Assembly: GCA_005881495.1 (NCBI GenBank)
Contig: VBHI01000304.1
Coordinates: 1-56,110 of the forward strand
Source: Chloroflexota bacterium
Lineage (GTDB): Bacteria > Chloroflexota > Ktedonobacteria > Ktedonobacterales > Ktedonobacteraceae
Length of the DNA: 56,110 bases
Reading direction: 5' to 3'
Shown piece by piece: positions 41,970 through 51,939 of this stretch. Numbering within the stretch: the first letter of the stretch is position 1; the number at the start of each line of letters is the position of its first letter. The notes under the pieces were generated by a model that was not told where the DNA came from, searched no databases, and saw only the letters and a list, made by a program, of their open reading frames with translations. A program made the translations under genes and the position numbers.

Positions 41970-41998
41970 TTGACGTATTCTAACGTGTAAGGTATGAT
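41970..41998 (+). promoter_or_regulatory. Distal clpC promoter
   Basis: TTGACG (41970-41975), a 17-base spacer and TATGAT (41993-41998), immediately after the T-run of the preceding terminator. It would give a leader of about 365 bases before clpC. The stretch 42000-42260 contains no gene I can support. Confidence 0.65.
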
Positions 41999-42266
41999 GT
42001 TTGTAAGCAATAAATACTCGGTTCAAAACAGAAACTTTTTCGCTTCGCTGTTACGAAGTTTGAAGCAGCGAACAGCATATACGGAGGAATTCTGAAGAAG
42101 AAACGTTCATAGATTAGCTTACCAGATATAGTGCACTTGAAAAAATGATCGCCTGACCTCCTTGCTGCGTATGCACTTGTGCAGAGTAGTTTGGGGGTCG
42201 ATTGTTTCTCGGTAAGGAGTTGTTCTTGAGCGCATTTCGACGGACGGGAGGCTACGGTTGTATTCC

Positions 42267-42295
42267 TTGACGCTAAAATTTGTGTGTTGTATGAT
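42267..42295 (+). promoter_or_regulatory. Proximal clpC promoter
   Basis: TTGACG (42267-42272), a 17-base spacer and TATGAT (42290-42295), the same boxes as in the distal promoter. The leader would be about 70 bases. CACCC near 42337 could pair with the GGGTG of the ribosome-binding region. Confidence 0.65.
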
Positions 42296-42370
42296 AAATT
42301 ACGCGGTTTACCTGAGCGACACAGAGGGCCCGGTTCCACCCTCTGCCACTGAAAGGGGGGTGACAAACAG

Positions 42371-44905
42371 GTGAATGATAGAGATAGGTTTGATAAGTTT
42401 ACAGAGCGAGCACGCAAGGTTTTGAGTCTCGCCCAGGAGGAAGCCCAGCGCTTCCAACATAACTATATCGGCACAGAACATCTCCTTCTCGGCCTTGTAC
42501 GTGAAGGCGAAGGCGTCGCCGCTAAAGTATTAAGTAATCTCGGCGTCGAACTGAATAAGGTTCGCAGCGCTGTAGAGTTTATTATTGGCCGTGGAGACCG
42601 CATCGTTCTCGGCGAGATTGGTCTGACTCCGCGCGCTAAAAAAGTGATCGAGCTTGCTGTCGATGAAGCCCGCCGCTTGAATCACCATTATATCGGTACA
42701 GAACATCTCTTGTTGGGTTTAGTACGCGAGGGCGAGGGAATCGCTGCAGGCGTGCTCGAAAGCCTGGGTGTCAACCTGGAGAAGGTCCGCACACAAACCA
42801 TTCAGGTACTCAGTCAATCTGGCGCTCCACATGAGCGCGACGCCAAGCATTCGAAAACTCCTACCATCGATCAGATGGGCATTGATCTGACTGCCTCCGC
42901 TCGCGCCGGCACACTAGACCCGGTCATTGGCCGCCATCAAGAGATCGAGCGTGTCATCCAGATTCTTTCTCGACGCAATAAAAACAATCCCGCCCTCATC
43001 GGTGAACCCGGCGTTGGTAAAACTGCCATCGTCGAAGGATTGGCACAACGCCTTATCGCGGGTGAAGTTCCTGAGACACTGGCAGGCAAACGCTTGCTCA
43101 CCCTCGATGTCGGTTCATTGGTAGCTGGCACCAAGTATCGTGGTGAGTTTGAAGAGCGCCTGAAAAAAATCATCGAAGAGATCCGCAGTAGCCGCGACTG
43201 TATCATCTTTATTGACGAGGTACATACGCTTGTCGGCGCTGGTGCGGCAGAGGGTGCAGTTGATGCTGCCAATATTCTCAAGCCAGCCCTCTCTCGCGGT
43301 GAATTGCAATGTATTGGCGCAACCACACTCGATGAATATCGCAAGTATATCGAGCGCGACGCAGCCCTCCAACGTCGCTTCCAGGAAGTCATCGTCCGCG
43401 AACCAACCGTCGAGGAAACTATTGAAATCCTCAAAGGCATCCGTGAACGCTACGAGGCGCACCACCGTCTGACCATCACAGACGAGGCTCTTAAGGCCGC
43501 TACCGATATGGCCAGCCGCTACATTACCGACCGCTTCATGCCTGACAAAGCGATTGACCTGATCGATGAAGCCGCAAGCCGCGTTCGCATGCAGAACTCC
43601 CTTGCCCCACTGAACCTCAAAGAGGCTATGAAGGGGCTCGAATCAGTCCTTCGTGAAAAAGAAGCTGCGATTCAGCAACAAGAGTATGAGTTAGCAGCAG
43701 AACTACGCGACCGTGAAGTCAAACTACGCGACCGCATCGCCAAGCTGGAATCCGGCTGGCATCGTGAGCGTGGCACCGATAAACCAAGCGTCGGCGAAGA
43801 GGAGATCGCCCAGATCGTCTCGATGTGGACGGGCATTCCTGTAATGCGTATCGCCCAGGAGGAGTCACAGCGCTTACTCCAGATGGAAGATGCATTACAT
43901 ACTCGCATTATCGCCCAGAACGAAGCGATTGAGAAGATTGCTCGCGCAGTCCGCCGCGCTCGCGCAGGTCTGAAGGACCCTAAACGCCCCATCGGTTCGT
44001 TCATCTTTATGGGGCCAACAGGTGTCGGTAAGACCGAGCTTGCTAAAGCGCTTGCCGAATTCATGTTTGGGAGCGAAGATGCCCTGATCAAAATCGACAT
44101 GTCGGAATTTATGGAACGCCATGCGGCAGCTCGCCTGGTTGGCGCCCCTCCAGGATATGTCGGCTATGAAGAGGGCGGCCAGCTCACTGAGGCAGTACGT
44201 CGCAAATCCTACAGCGTCATCCTGCTCGACGAAATTGAAAAGGCCCACCCTGATGTCTTTAACATGCTGCTGCAAATCCTGGAAGATGGCAAATTGACAG
44301 ACGCCAAGGGCCGCACGGTAGACTTCCGCAACACTATCGTCATTATGACATCGAATGTTGGTGCTGCCTTGCTGAATAAAGAGGCCTCCATCGGTTTCAA
44401 ACAATCCAAAGATAAGGACAAAGTCAACCAGTCTGAGTATGAGAGCATGAAAGGTAAGGTGCTGGGCGAACTGAAGAATACCTTCAAGCCTGAGTTCCTG
44501 AATCGTATCGATGAGGTCATCGTCTTCCATTCATTGCGTATTGAAGAAATGTATTCCATCGTCGACCTACTGCTCAATCGCGTCCGTGTACAACTGACCG
44601 AACAGCAGGTTGAACTGATCGTGCCTCAAAGTTCCAAAGACTTCTTGATTGAAAAAGGGTTCGACGCTCAGTATGGCGCCCGTCCATTGCGCCGCACCAT
44701 CCAGCGCATGGTCGAAGATCCCCTGGCGGAAGGCCTGTTACAGGGCAAGTTCCACCCAGGAGACCTGGTAGAGGCCATCGTTGTTGATGATGAACTGCTC
44801 CTACGTGTACGCAACCGTATTGAGCAGTTGCCCCCACCGGCTACGCCTGAAGCAGCGCTCTCCGCTGGTAGTGGTGAAAATGGTGCAAGCAGCGAATCTT
44901 TGTAA
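42371..44905 (+). CDS. clpC: ATP-dependent Clp protease ATP-binding subunit ClpC
   Basis: ClpC is an AAA+ unfoldase that feeds proteins to ClpP. The 844-residue protein has two N-terminal Clp repeats ([20 protein letters not shown] near residue 25, and a second near 100). AAA-1 has Walker A GEPGVGKT (about 211) and [21 protein letters not shown] middle UVR-like coiled coil follows (about 430-470), then AAA-2 with [20 protein letters not shown] (about 548) and [20 protein letters not shown]. The conserved [13 protein letters not shown] and [13 protein letters not shown] close the C-domain. The GTG start at 42371 has a GGGGGG site about 13 bases upstream. No ctsR or mcsAB genes are adjacent, so control differs from Firmicutes. 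Confidence 0.97.
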   Translation: MNDRDRFDKFTERARKVLSLAQEEAQRFQHNYIGTEHLLLGLVREGEGVAAKVLSNLGVELNKVRSAVEFIIGRGDRIVLGEIGLTPRAKKVIELAVDEARRLNHHYIGTEHLLLGLVREGEGIAAGVLESLGVNLEKVRTQTIQVLSQSGAPHERDAKHSKTPTIDQMGIDLTASARAGTLDPVIGRHQEIERVIQILSRRNKNNPALIGEPGVGKTAIVEGLAQRLIAGEVPETLAGKRLLTLDVGSLVAGTKYRGEFEERLKKIIEEIRSSRDCIIFIDEVHTLVGAGAAEGAVDAANILKPALSRGELQCIGATTLDEYRKYIERDAALQRRFQEVIVREPTVEETIEILKGIRERYEAHHRLTITDEALKAATDMASRYITDRFMPDKAIDLIDEAASRVRMQNSLAPLNLKEAMKGLESVLREKEAAIQQQEYELAAELRDREVKLRDRIAKLESGWHRERGTDKPSVGEEEIAQIVSMWTGIPVMRIAQEESQRLLQMEDALHTRIIAQNEAIEKIARAVRRARAGLKDPKRPIGSFIFMGPTGVGKTELAKALAEFMFGSEDALIKIDMSEFMERHAAARLVGAPPGYVGYEEGGQLTEAVRRKSYSVILLDEIEKAHPDVFNMLLQILEDGKLTDAKGRTVDFRNTIVIMTSNVGAALLNKEASIGFKQSKDKDKVNQSEYESMKGKVLGELKNTFKPEFLNRIDEVIVFHSLRIEEMYSIVDLLLNRVRVQLTEQQVELIVPQSSKDFLIEKGFDAQYGARPLRRTIQRMVEDPLAEGLLQGKFHPGDLVEAIVVDDELLLRVRNRIEQLPPPATPEAALSAGSGENGASSESL

Positions 44906-44920
44906 ATCTAGTTAAAGGAC

Positions 44921-44976
44921 AGAACATGTGAGGGGAGACAATGCGAGATCTCGCATTGTCTCCCCTCACATGTTCT
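44921..44976. repeat. Perfect 56-bp palindrome between clpC and radA
   Basis: Positions 44921-44948 are the exact reverse complement of 44949-44976, centred on GAGATCTC with no loop. The left end reads AGAACATGTGAGGGGAGACA. There is no T-run. The right end lies 12 bases before the radA ATG at 44989. Confidence 0.95.
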
Positions 44977-44988
44977 AGCACTGAATGT

Positions 44989-46401
44989 ATGGCGAAAACA
45001 CGCACAAAATATATCTGCCAGCAATGCGGCGGCGAACAAAGCAAATGGGTTGGCAAATGTCCCGACTGCGGCGCATGGAACACCATGGAAGAAACCATCG
45101 ATGTACCCCAGGGTCCAGCGCAACAACGCCGGCAAACATTGTTGGGTACTTCTTCCATAGCACAGGGCACCCAGATTCCTCTCGTCCTTCCAGCTATCAA
45201 ACCACTTGTACAACAACGCATCTCGGTAGGCTATCCAGAAATGGACCGTGTCCTCGGTGGTGGCCTGGTCGCAGGCTCCCTCACGCTCATCGGCGGAGAG
45301 CCTGGCATCGGTAAATCCACGTTGCTCCTGCAAGTCTCGGGTGACATCGCGATGAACGTAGGACCTGTTCTCTATGTCTCCGGCGAAGAATCAATCGAGC
45401 AGGTGAAGATGCGTGCAGAACGCCTCGGCATCACTGGCGAGCAACTCTATCTCCTGGCCTCCATCGAGCTTGATGTCATAGCCGAGGCTATCAGCCGCGT
45501 GAAACCCGCGCTGGTGGTCGTAGACTCTATTCAAACCGTCCTGTCAAGTCACCTGACAGCCGCCCCTGGTAGCATTAGCCAGGTGCGCGAATGCACGCTG
45601 CAACTGATGCACCTCGCCAAAAGCACCCATACACCCATTTTCATTATCGGTCATGTCACCAAAGAAGGCACCGTTGCTGGCCCCAAAGCCCTGGAGCATA
45701 TCGCCGACGCCGTATTATATCTCGAAGGTGAACGCTATCACAGCTACCGCCTTTTACGTGGCGTGAAGAATCGTTTTGGGGCAACGCACGAAGTGGGCGT
45801 CTTCGAGATGCATGGAGAAGGGCTGTTAGAAGTGGCTAACCCGTCGGCGGTCTTCCTGGCAGACCGGAATAAAGAAGCCTCAGGCTCGGCTGTAGTAGTG
45901 AGCCTGGAAGGAACACGCCCGCTCCTGGTCGAAGTACAGGCCCTCGTCACTCCAAGCAACTTTGGCATCGCCCGCTGCACGACCAACGGCATCGAACATA
46001 ACCGCCTCGTGATGCTACTCGCTGTTCTGACGAAACGCGTGGGACTGGCCGTAAGTAATCATGACGTCTACGCCAATGTGGTTGGAGGCTTTACCCTGGA
46101 AGAACCGGCCATTGACCTGGGAGTGGCGGCCGCCATCGCCTCAAGCTATCGCGAAAAACATATTCCTGCCGATATGGCTTTCATTGGAGAGGTCGGCTTA
46201 TCGGGAGAACTACGCCCTGTCAGTCGCCTGGCTCAACGCGTACGAGAAGCCGCGAAACTTGGTTTCAAACGCTGTATCGTACCAGGCGCGGGTCAAGGAG
46301 CACAGCTCCGTAAAGAGCTCGAAAATTCTGGCCTACCCGCAGATTTCAAAGTAATCACCTCCAGTTCACTTGCAGTTGCATTAGAGATTGCGCTACACTA
46401 A
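44989..46401 (+). CDS. radA: DNA repair protein RadA
   Basis: RadA (Sms) is a RecA-like helicase that aids branch migration in recombination. The 470-residue protein has the N-terminal zinc finger CQQCGGEQSKWVGKCPDCGA, Walker A GGEPGIGKSTLLLQV and the RadA-specific KNRFG motif in RLLRGVKNRFGATHEVGVF. The C-terminal Lon-like domain has GGFTLEEPAIDLGVAAAIAS and FIGEVGLSGELRPV. ATG 44989 gives the family start (MAKTRTKYICQQCG). It has almost no ribosome-binding site and lies just after the 56-bp palindrome; an in-frame ATG at 44941 inside the palindrome would add 16 residues behind AGGGGAG. Expression may thus depend on that structure. Confidence 0.96.
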   Translation: MAKTRTKYICQQCGGEQSKWVGKCPDCGAWNTMEETIDVPQGPAQQRRQTLLGTSSIAQGTQIPLVLPAIKPLVQQRISVGYPEMDRVLGGGLVAGSLTLIGGEPGIGKSTLLLQVSGDIAMNVGPVLYVSGEESIEQVKMRAERLGITGEQLYLLASIELDVIAEAISRVKPALVVVDSIQTVLSSHLTAAPGSISQVRECTLQLMHLAKSTHTPIFIIGHVTKEGTVAGPKALEHIADAVLYLEGERYHSYRLLRGVKNRFGATHEVGVFEMHGEGLLEVANPSAVFLADRNKEASGSAVVVSLEGTRPLLVEVQALVTPSNFGIARCTTNGIEHNRLVMLLAVLTKRVGLAVSNHDVYANVVGGFTLEEPAIDLGVAAAIASSYREKHIPADMAFIGEVGLSGELRPVSRLAQRVREAAKLGFKRCIVPGAGQGAQLRKELENSGLPADFKVITSSSLAVALEIALH

Positions 46402-46475
46402 TGAGTAGTATGTCGTTCATTGGTACTCATAGTCACAACCCAACCCACCTTCTATGAGTGCCGTTCTCGCCGCTA

Positions 46476-46504
46476 TTGATTCCTATGTGGTAAGGGTGTA
46501 TACT
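46476..46504 (+). promoter_or_regulatory. Predicted promoter for the PIN-TRAM/ispD/ispF operon
   Basis: TTGATT (46476-46481), a 17-base spacer and TATACT (46499-46504). The surrounding gap 46402-46739 holds no supported gene. The leader would be about 230 bases. Confidence 0.6.
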
Positions 46505-46739
46505 GCTTAATCGACACAGTGAATTATTACGGCTAAACGGGCGCGTTTCATGGTTCATTACAGCAGGCTCGGCAACAATTTCATCACGCTATTATCATTT
46601 TTGTTTTTATCATCGGCCCTGCCCGCATGTCTTACCTCACAACGCCCCCTACAGGTACCTATAGGCGACTCTTTCATCTTGGAGCATAGCTCCATCAAAT
46701 TCTTCTCCCCTATAGGGCGCTATTTTGGAGGATGCAGGG

Positions 46740-47882
46740 ATGTCTATCAACACAATTGCTCGCTTCGCCGGGGCTTTGTTGACTATCAGCGTTGTAACCG
46801 TTCTCTTCTTTTTAGATAGAGCTTCACTTCCACTGAATATCTGGTGGCTTGGCGGTATCGCTCTGGGTGGTGCTCTGCTAGCCTTTGTCATCACCCCCTA
46901 TATCACCGTCGTCCCCTACCGCTGGATGCGCGAAGCTGCTGCTAGCGACCTGGTCGCGGCAGTAATAGGACTCATCGTCGGACTCATTATCTCCTTTCTG
47001 ATCTTTATCCCATTATCAAATCTGCCCCCTATTTGGGGCCGCATTCTTCCTTTTGTAGGAACCATGGTTTGTGGCGGACTCGGCATCTCACTTGCGGTCC
47101 AACGGAAAAACGATTTCTCTCATCTGTTTCAAGCTGCCTTTGCCTCCCGGCGCGCTCGCGAACGAGAACGCGAGGAAGAGCGCCAAAAAGAAAAAGAGAA
47201 AGAGAAAGAGTTGGAGAAAGAGCAATCGTCACAGCTTCAACCTGTCACACAGATACTTCTCGATACTAGCGCGATCATTGATGGGCGTATCGCCGATATC
47301 AGCCAGACCGGTTTTGTCTCGGGTGCGCTCCTTGTTCCCCGCTTCGTCCTCAACGAACTACAGCGTATCGCCGACTCGGCTGACACCATGCGCCGCAATC
47401 GTGGCAGACGCGGCCTCGAAATGCTCAACCGCTTGCAAAAAGATACGACCGTACCCGTTCAAATCACCGATGCCGATGTAGAGGATGTCGCCGAGGTCGA
47501 TGGCAAACTCGTCCAAATGGCACGCAACCTGCATTGCCCAATCATTACCAATGACTTTAACCTCAATCGCGTCGCCGAGCTACAGGGCGTGAAAGTTCTC
47601 AACATTAACGAACTCGCCAACGCTGTGAAACCTGTTCTTCTACCAGGCGAAGATATCTTTATCAAAATTATGCAAGATGGGAAAGAACTCGGCCAGGGTG
47701 TCGGTTACCTCGATGACGGCACGATGATCGTCGTCGAAGGCGGGCGACAATATATGGGTATAACCATCGAAGTCACCGTTACACGTGTACTGCAAACAGT
47801 CGCAGGACGCATGATCTTCGCCCATCCTAAACAGGGGGCCAACGGCAATTCACCCCCCCTGCCGCCGGCTAGGCCAAGATAA
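46740..47882 (+). CDS. PIN/TRAM domain membrane protein (YacL family)
   Basis: A 380-residue protein. Four hydrophobic helices fill the first 120 residues, and a highly charged helix (about 130-160, Glu/Lys/Arg rich) follows. The PIN nuclease domain then has ILLDTSAIIDGRIADI and VPRFVLNELQRIADSADT, with further acidic residues in the family positions. A C-terminal TRAM domain (GQGVGYLDDGTMIVVEGGRQ) would bind RNA. This is the layout of Bacillus YacL, which likewise lies beside radA and ispD/ispF. ATG 46740 has GGAGG 8 bases upstream. The function of the family is unproven; a membrane-bound RNase is the natural inference. Confidence 0.93.
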   Translation: MSINTIARFAGALLTISVVTVLFFLDRASLPLNIWWLGGIALGGALLAFVITPYITVVPYRWMREAAASDLVAAVIGLIVGLIISFLIFIPLSNLPPIWGRILPFVGTMVCGGLGISLAVQRKNDFSHLFQAAFASRRAREREREEERQKEKEKEKELEKEQSSQLQPVTQILLDTSAIIDGRIADISQTGFVSGALLVPRFVLNELQRIADSADTMRRNRGRRGLEMLNRLQKDTTVPVQITDADVEDVAEVDGKLVQMARNLHCPIITNDFNLNRVAELQGVKVLNINELANAVKPVLLPGEDIFIKIMQDGKELGQGVGYLDDGTMIVVEGGRQYMGITIEVTVTRVLQTVAGRMIFAHPKQGANGNSPPLPPARPR

Positions 47883-47887
47883 TTCTT

Positions 47888-48583
47888 ATGCAAGATACAT
47901 CAGCTGCCATTATTGTAGCCGCTGGAACCAGCCGCCGTATGCATGGTCGCGACAAACTCTGGACCCCGCTGGCAGGTCGTATCACCCTGGCGCGCACCAT
48001 CGACGTTTTTGAAATCTCACCCATCATAGCTAGCATTATTCTGGTGCTTAACCCCGAACGTATGCATGATGCGGCTGCGCTCTGCAAACATGAAGGTTGG
48101 CAAAAAATCGCCGCTCTTGTGCCCGGCGGTCAACGCAGGCAGGACTCCGTTTGCGCAGGTCTTGATGCCCTGGCAACAATTTCCCCCACCTGCCAATGGG
48201 TGATGATCCACGACGGCGCGCGACCACTAGTTTCCACCGGCATACTTGCAGCCGGCTTACTTGCAGCCCAACAATATGAGGCAGCCATCGCCGCTGTTCC
48301 CGTCAAAGACACCATCAAACTGGTCCTGGAAGGGAAAGTCAGCAGCACCATTGATCGCTCGCAACTCTGGGCAATCCAAACACCACAGGTCTTTTCTTTC
48401 CCCCTCATCTATCAAGCGCATCACAGTAGCGCGGCACAACGCGACGTTACCGACGACGCCGCGTTGCTGGAAGAGCTAGGGCAACCGGTAATGGTTTTTC
48501 CCGGCGCCTATACAAATATCAAAATCACTACACTAGAAGATTTGTTACTGGCAGAAGCGTTCTTTAAGGGACACGTATCATGA
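47888..48583 (+). CDS. ispD: 2-C-methyl-D-erythritol 4-phosphate cytidylyltransferase
   Basis: IspD couples CTP to methylerythritol phosphate in the non-mevalonate isoprenoid pathway. The 231-residue protein shows the nucleotidyltransferase motif AAIIVAAGTSRRM, then VPGGQRRQDSVCAGLDAL, WVMIHDGARPLVS, AVPVKDTIK, WAIQTPQVF, DVTDDAALLE and NIKITTLEDLLLAEAF, all in family order. The ribosome-binding site is weak, and the start follows the PIN-TRAM gene by 5 bases. It overlaps ispF by 4 bases (ATGA). Confidence 0.95.
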   Translation: MQDTSAAIIVAAGTSRRMHGRDKLWTPLAGRITLARTIDVFEISPIIASIILVLNPERMHDAAALCKHEGWQKIAALVPGGQRRQDSVCAGLDALATISPTCQWVMIHDGARPLVSTGILAAGLLAAQQYEAAIAAVPVKDTIKLVLEGKVSSTIDRSQLWAIQTPQVFSFPLIYQAHHSSAAQRDVTDDAALLEELGQPVMVFPGAYTNIKITTLEDLLLAEAFFKGHVS

Positions 48584-49062
48584 CCATGCGTATTGGCTTC
48601 GGCTACGATGTTCACGCTTTCACCCCAGGCCGTCCGCTCGTCCTCGGGGGCGTGACTATCCCCTACACCTTTGGTCTCTCCGGCCATTCAGATGCGGATA
48701 CTGTCATTCATGCCGTCGTCGATGCCCTTCTTGGCGCCGCAGCCCTCGGCGACATTGGCCTGCACTTCCCTTCCAGTGACCCCCGTTGGGAAAACCAACC
48801 CGGCTCTGTCTTCCTCGATTATACCTTTGATTTGTTATGTCAACATCAGTGGAAAATCAGTAATATCGACGCCACCATTGTCGCCGAACAACCCAGACTT
48901 GCCCCCCATGTTCAATCCATGCGTACCCACTTGGCAAAACACCTGCGTCTAGACATGACACAGGTAAGTGTCAAGGCCACCACCACCGACGGCCTGGGTT
49001 TCGCCGGTCGGCGCGAAGGAATCGCCTGCTACGCCATCGCACTCCTTTTACCCCTCATATAA
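48580..49062 (+). CDS. ispF: 2-C-methyl-D-erythritol 2,4-cyclodiphosphate synthase
   Basis: IspF forms the cyclic diphosphate, two steps after IspD in the pathway (IspE, between them, is not in this window). The 160-residue trimeric enzyme begins [20 protein letters not shown] (zinc ligands Asp and His). [20 protein letters not shown] holds further active-site residues, then [14 protein letters not shown] and [20 protein letters not shown] follow. The ATG start overlaps the ispD stop. Its last 15 bases overlap the convergent pterin dehydratase gene. Confidence 0.96.
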   Translation: MTMRIGFGYDVHAFTPGRPLVLGGVTIPYTFGLSGHSDADTVIHAVVDALLGAAALGDIGLHFPSSDPRWENQPGSVFLDYTFDLLCQHQWKISNIDATIVAEQPRLAPHVQSMRTHLAKHLRLDMTQVSVKATTTDGLGFAGRREGIACYAIALLLPLI

Positions 49063-49389
49063 CTGGTCAGTCTTTGCCGCCATAATAAAATCATTGCGGT
49101 GCAGTCCCCCAATCTTATGCGTCCACCATGTCACCGTCGTCCTGCCCCACTCGGTTAAAAGGGCCGGATGATGTCCCGCCGCCTCAGCTATTTCGCCCAC
49201 TTTGTTCGTGAAAGCCAATGCTTCGACGAAATTAGGAAACGTGAAAACACGCTCCAAACGCTGAATACCATCAATTTCTACAACATGCCACTGCGGCACC
49301 TGAGGCTGAAACTCAGCCATCTCGGCCTCTGTCACCGTCGGCTCACCTTCGCGACATGCAACACAGACCATCTGCGTCAATTGCTCCAT
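49048..49389 (-). CDS. phhB: Pterin-4a-carbinolamine dehydratase
   Basis: A 113-residue enzyme that dehydrates 4a-hydroxytetrahydropterin. It carries the family motif [20 protein letters not shown], preceded by [20 protein letters not shown], with the catalytic His-His-Pro centre intact. ATG 49389 has AAAGGTAGG 10 bases upstream. The gene converges with ispF and their coding ends overlap by 15 bases. No aromatic amino acid hydroxylase gene is nearby, so the role may be in another pterin reaction or in cofactor salvage. Confidence 0.92.
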   Translation of the reverse strand: MEQLTQMVCVACREGEPTVTEAEMAEFQPQVPQWHVVEIDGIQRLERVFTFPNFVEALAFTNKVGEIAEAAGHHPALLTEWGRTTVTWWTHKIGGLHRNDFIMAAKTDQLYEG

Positions 49390-49551
49390 CTATGCGTTAC
49401 CTACCTTTCATTTCAACTCAAAAAACATCCACATGATAATCTACCATATTTTACGATGGCCTGGAATGCTATAATGAATGCAAAACATTGCCACGTATAG
49501 TGAGGAAGATCCCTTTCCCCGCTACTACATAGAACCTGGAGGAGAAAACGC

Positions 49552-49779
49552 ATGGCAGACCAGATCCCCGCACAACTCATTCCAAGAAAAATCTTGTTTG
49601 GCAATCCTGTGAAAACCAGTGCCCAAATTTCACCTGATGGCAAGAGATTAGCTTACCTCGGCTCCTACGGCGGCTATGCAGCTTTAGTGGGCGCCACATT
49701 CACACCAGACCTCTTCTGCTGCGCCGTCGATGTTGTCGGCCCTAGCAACCTTATCACGCTAAACACGCTGATTCTATGA
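49552..49779 (+). pseudogene. Fragment A of a broken S9 peptidase gene (internal deletion)
   Basis: The first 36 residues match the N-terminus of the intact neighbour ([20 protein letters not shown]). They are joined in frame to the active-site region [20 protein letters not shown]. About 430 residues of propeller and hydrolase fold are missing between them. The frame ends shortly after VVGPSNL. GGAGGAG and ATG 49552 are intact, so a 75-residue peptide could still be made. The missing C-terminal part is found at 51961-52326 on the same strand. Confidence 0.85.
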
Positions 49780-49805
49780 TGGGCTTTAGCTAAGATGTTT
49801 GATTA

Positions 49806-49829
49806 GGAGCATACAATACTGTATGCTCC
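49806..49829 (+). terminator. Small hairpin downstream of fragment A
   Basis: The stem GGAGCATACA / TGTATGCTCC (10 bp, 4-base loop) lies between fragment A and the convergent S9 peptidase gene. There is no strong T-run on either strand, so termination is only possible. Confidence 0.5.
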
Positions 49830-49859
49830 CTGGTCTCTTACGCGTCATAAACGACGCTG

Positions 49860-51707
49860 TTAAGCTTCATAACGGCCACCAAGATGCTTAGCGAGAAATC
49901 TTTCGGCGGCTGCGAAAAACTTGAGCCTATTTTCCGGCTTGGCAAAGCCGTGGCCTTCGTCGGGGAAGAGCATGTACTCATAATCGATGCCCTTGCTCTT
50001 CATCGCTGCAACGATTTGTTCGGACTCCGCCTGTTTTACACGCGGGTCATTTGCCCCCTGACCAATCAGGATAGGTATCTTGATCTGATCGGCCTTGAAC
50101 AATGGCGAACGCGAATTCAGAAACTCTTCCTCGGTATCGGGATTACCGACCCGCTTGTGGAAGGTCGCCAGGAAGGTCGACCAATAGGGGGGAATTGTCC
50201 TTATTAATGTGTTGAGGTTGGAAGGGCCTACAATGTCGACGGCACAGCAGAAAAGGTCGGGCGTGAACGTTGCCCCCACCAGTGCAGCGTAGCCACCATA
50301 GGATCCACCGAAGATTGCCACCTTTTTTGGGTTCGCGATGCCATTATCTATTGCCCACTTCACGGCATCTACCAGGTCGTTGTGCATGTTTCGTCCCCAC
50401 TCCCTATCGCCGGCGTTGACAAAATCCTTGCCATAGCCTGTAGAACCCCGAAAATTTACCTGCAAGCAGGCGTATCCACGGTTTGCAAACCATTGCGCAT
50501 CAGGACGATACCCCCACGCATCGCGACCCCAGGGACCACCATGCACGTTGAGCACCATCGGCAGTCCGGTCTTCTGCTCGTCTTGCGGCAAGGTCAAGTA
50601 GCCGTGAATAGTCAGCCCGTCTCTGCTGGTGAAGGAGATCGGTTTTATGGTTGCGAGCGTATACTTGTTCAATTCTGGCTGGTTGTCGAAGAGAAACGTT
50701 GCTTTCTGGCTTTTCCTATCGTAGGCGTAAAACGGCACAGGCCCATTGTCAACCGTGAACGCTACTACCCAGGTCGTATCGGCGTTGTCACGACTAATGA
50801 TGAAGAAGTCTCCCTGATGGATGCCGCCAATGTTGTCAAAATCCATCTTGATGGACTCATCTAATACAACCCATTCGTTACGGTCTCTGTTGAATGCGAC
50901 TGCCTGAACCTCGTGGGTATCGGGGTGGACCATCACATTGCCTACGTCATATTGTGGGTCTTCAGCGATGACAGTAATGTCGCCAATGGCGATGTTCAGC
51001 TTGACGAGGCGACCAGCATTGACTTTACGCGAGTCCTGGAGATAGATTGCTTGACCATCCAATGTGAAGCCAATAGAGCCACTGGTGAGGCTATCATCTG
51101 CATCCCAGGTGACAAGCTTTCTCCATTCGGAGTGCTCGTCGTCGCGAGCCAGAAGTTCTGTGCCGCCGTCAGACAATGCCGTGACTGCACCGCGTACCTT
51201 GAAATGTGCATCCGTGACCCAATTCATGATGTTACCTGGGTTCTTGGCGACAAGCGTGAGTTCGCCTGTAATCAGGTCGAGGTGATAGACATCGTGAACC
51301 TGTGGGTTTTCTTTGTTCATGCCGATCAAGAGTTCGTTAGGAAAGTGCTTATCATGATCAATGACCTGCACCTGTACATTCTCAAAGGGCGTCAGGTCTC
51401 TCGTCTCCCGCGTTTCCAGGCCCGTTGCATACAAGCGCCAGTTTTCATCGCCCCCAACATCCTGGATGTACATGATGTGCTTGTTATCCTGTGCCCAGAA
51501 GTAGAAGCGCACGCCTCTATCTTCATCTTTGGTAACAGGCTGGTAATTGTCGCTGCCGATGGTTCCTACCCAGACGTTTAGGACATTGTTGACTGGGGCA
51601 AGATAGGCCATTTTTGTGCCATCCGGTGAAACCTGCGGACTCGTCTTCTCTGGATTGCCAAACAGCACCTTACGTGGTATAAGCTGTGTTTTTGCCGATG
51701 TTATCAT
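49860..51707 (-). CDS. S9 family prolyl-oligopeptidase-type peptidase
   Basis: A 615-residue serine peptidase of the acylaminoacyl-peptidase/DPP group. The N-terminal about 350 residues form a beta-propeller with TolB/WD-like blades (VSPDGTKMAYLAPVNN near the start). The C-terminal alpha/beta-hydrolase domain has LNVHGGPWGRDAWGYRPDAQ and the nucleophile elbow [13 protein letters not shown] (Ser about 469). The acid lies in GQGANDPRVKQAES and the histidine in FPDEGHGFAKPENR. No signal peptide is seen, so it is cytoplasmic. It is intact and lies on the minus strand between two plus-strand fragments of a closely similar gene. Confidence 0.95.
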   Translation of the reverse strand: MITSAKTQLIPRKVLFGNPEKTSPQVSPDGTKMAYLAPVNNVLNVWVGTIGSDNYQPVTKDEDRGVRFYFWAQDNKHIMYIQDVGGDENWRLYATGLETRETRDLTPFENVQVQVIDHDKHFPNELLIGMNKENPQVHDVYHLDLITGELTLVAKNPGNIMNWVTDAHFKVRGAVTALSDGGTELLARDDEHSEWRKLVTWDADDSLTSGSIGFTLDGQAIYLQDSRKVNAGRLVKLNIAIGDITVIAEDPQYDVGNVMVHPDTHEVQAVAFNRDRNEWVVLDESIKMDFDNIGGIHQGDFFIISRDNADTTWVVAFTVDNGPVPFYAYDRKSQKATFLFDNQPELNKYTLATIKPISFTSRDGLTIHGYLTLPQDEQKTGLPMVLNVHGGPWGRDAWGYRPDAQWFANRGYACLQVNFRGSTGYGKDFVNAGDREWGRNMHNDLVDAVKWAIDNGIANPKKVAIFGGSYGGYAALVGATFTPDLFCCAVDIVGPSNLNTLIRTIPPYWSTFLATFHKRVGNPDTEEEFLNSRSPLFKADQIKIPILIGQGANDPRVKQAESEQIVAAMKSKGIDYEYMLFPDEGHGFAKPENRLKFFAAAERFLAKHLGGRYEA

Positions 51708-51939
51708 TTTTCTTCCTCTTGTTCATATGGTAATAGACAGTGCCCTCTAATAGAACTGTAAAAGTGTCTCTGTTGTCAAGGCAGAAAACTACCAATGAGG
51801 AGTCACGAGCGTTGCTGGGCGAAAAATGATAAACTAGAAGAGAAACAAGCTTGCTATCACGATATCTCTTGTAGTGTACTGGTTTCTGCCCTACGATTAA
51901 GGAGGCGTTGCAAAACGACAATAGCGCGGTCAATATCGA

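Noticed and set aside
41997..42095. Small open frame starting at the distal clpC -10 box
   Set aside because: Its start codon overlaps the -10 box, so the transcript would begin after it.
46550..46819. Plus-strand open frame of 89 codons before the PIN-TRAM gene
   Set aside because: It overlaps the real gene start in another frame, has no good ribosome-binding site and no protein-like pattern beyond a short hydrophobic run.
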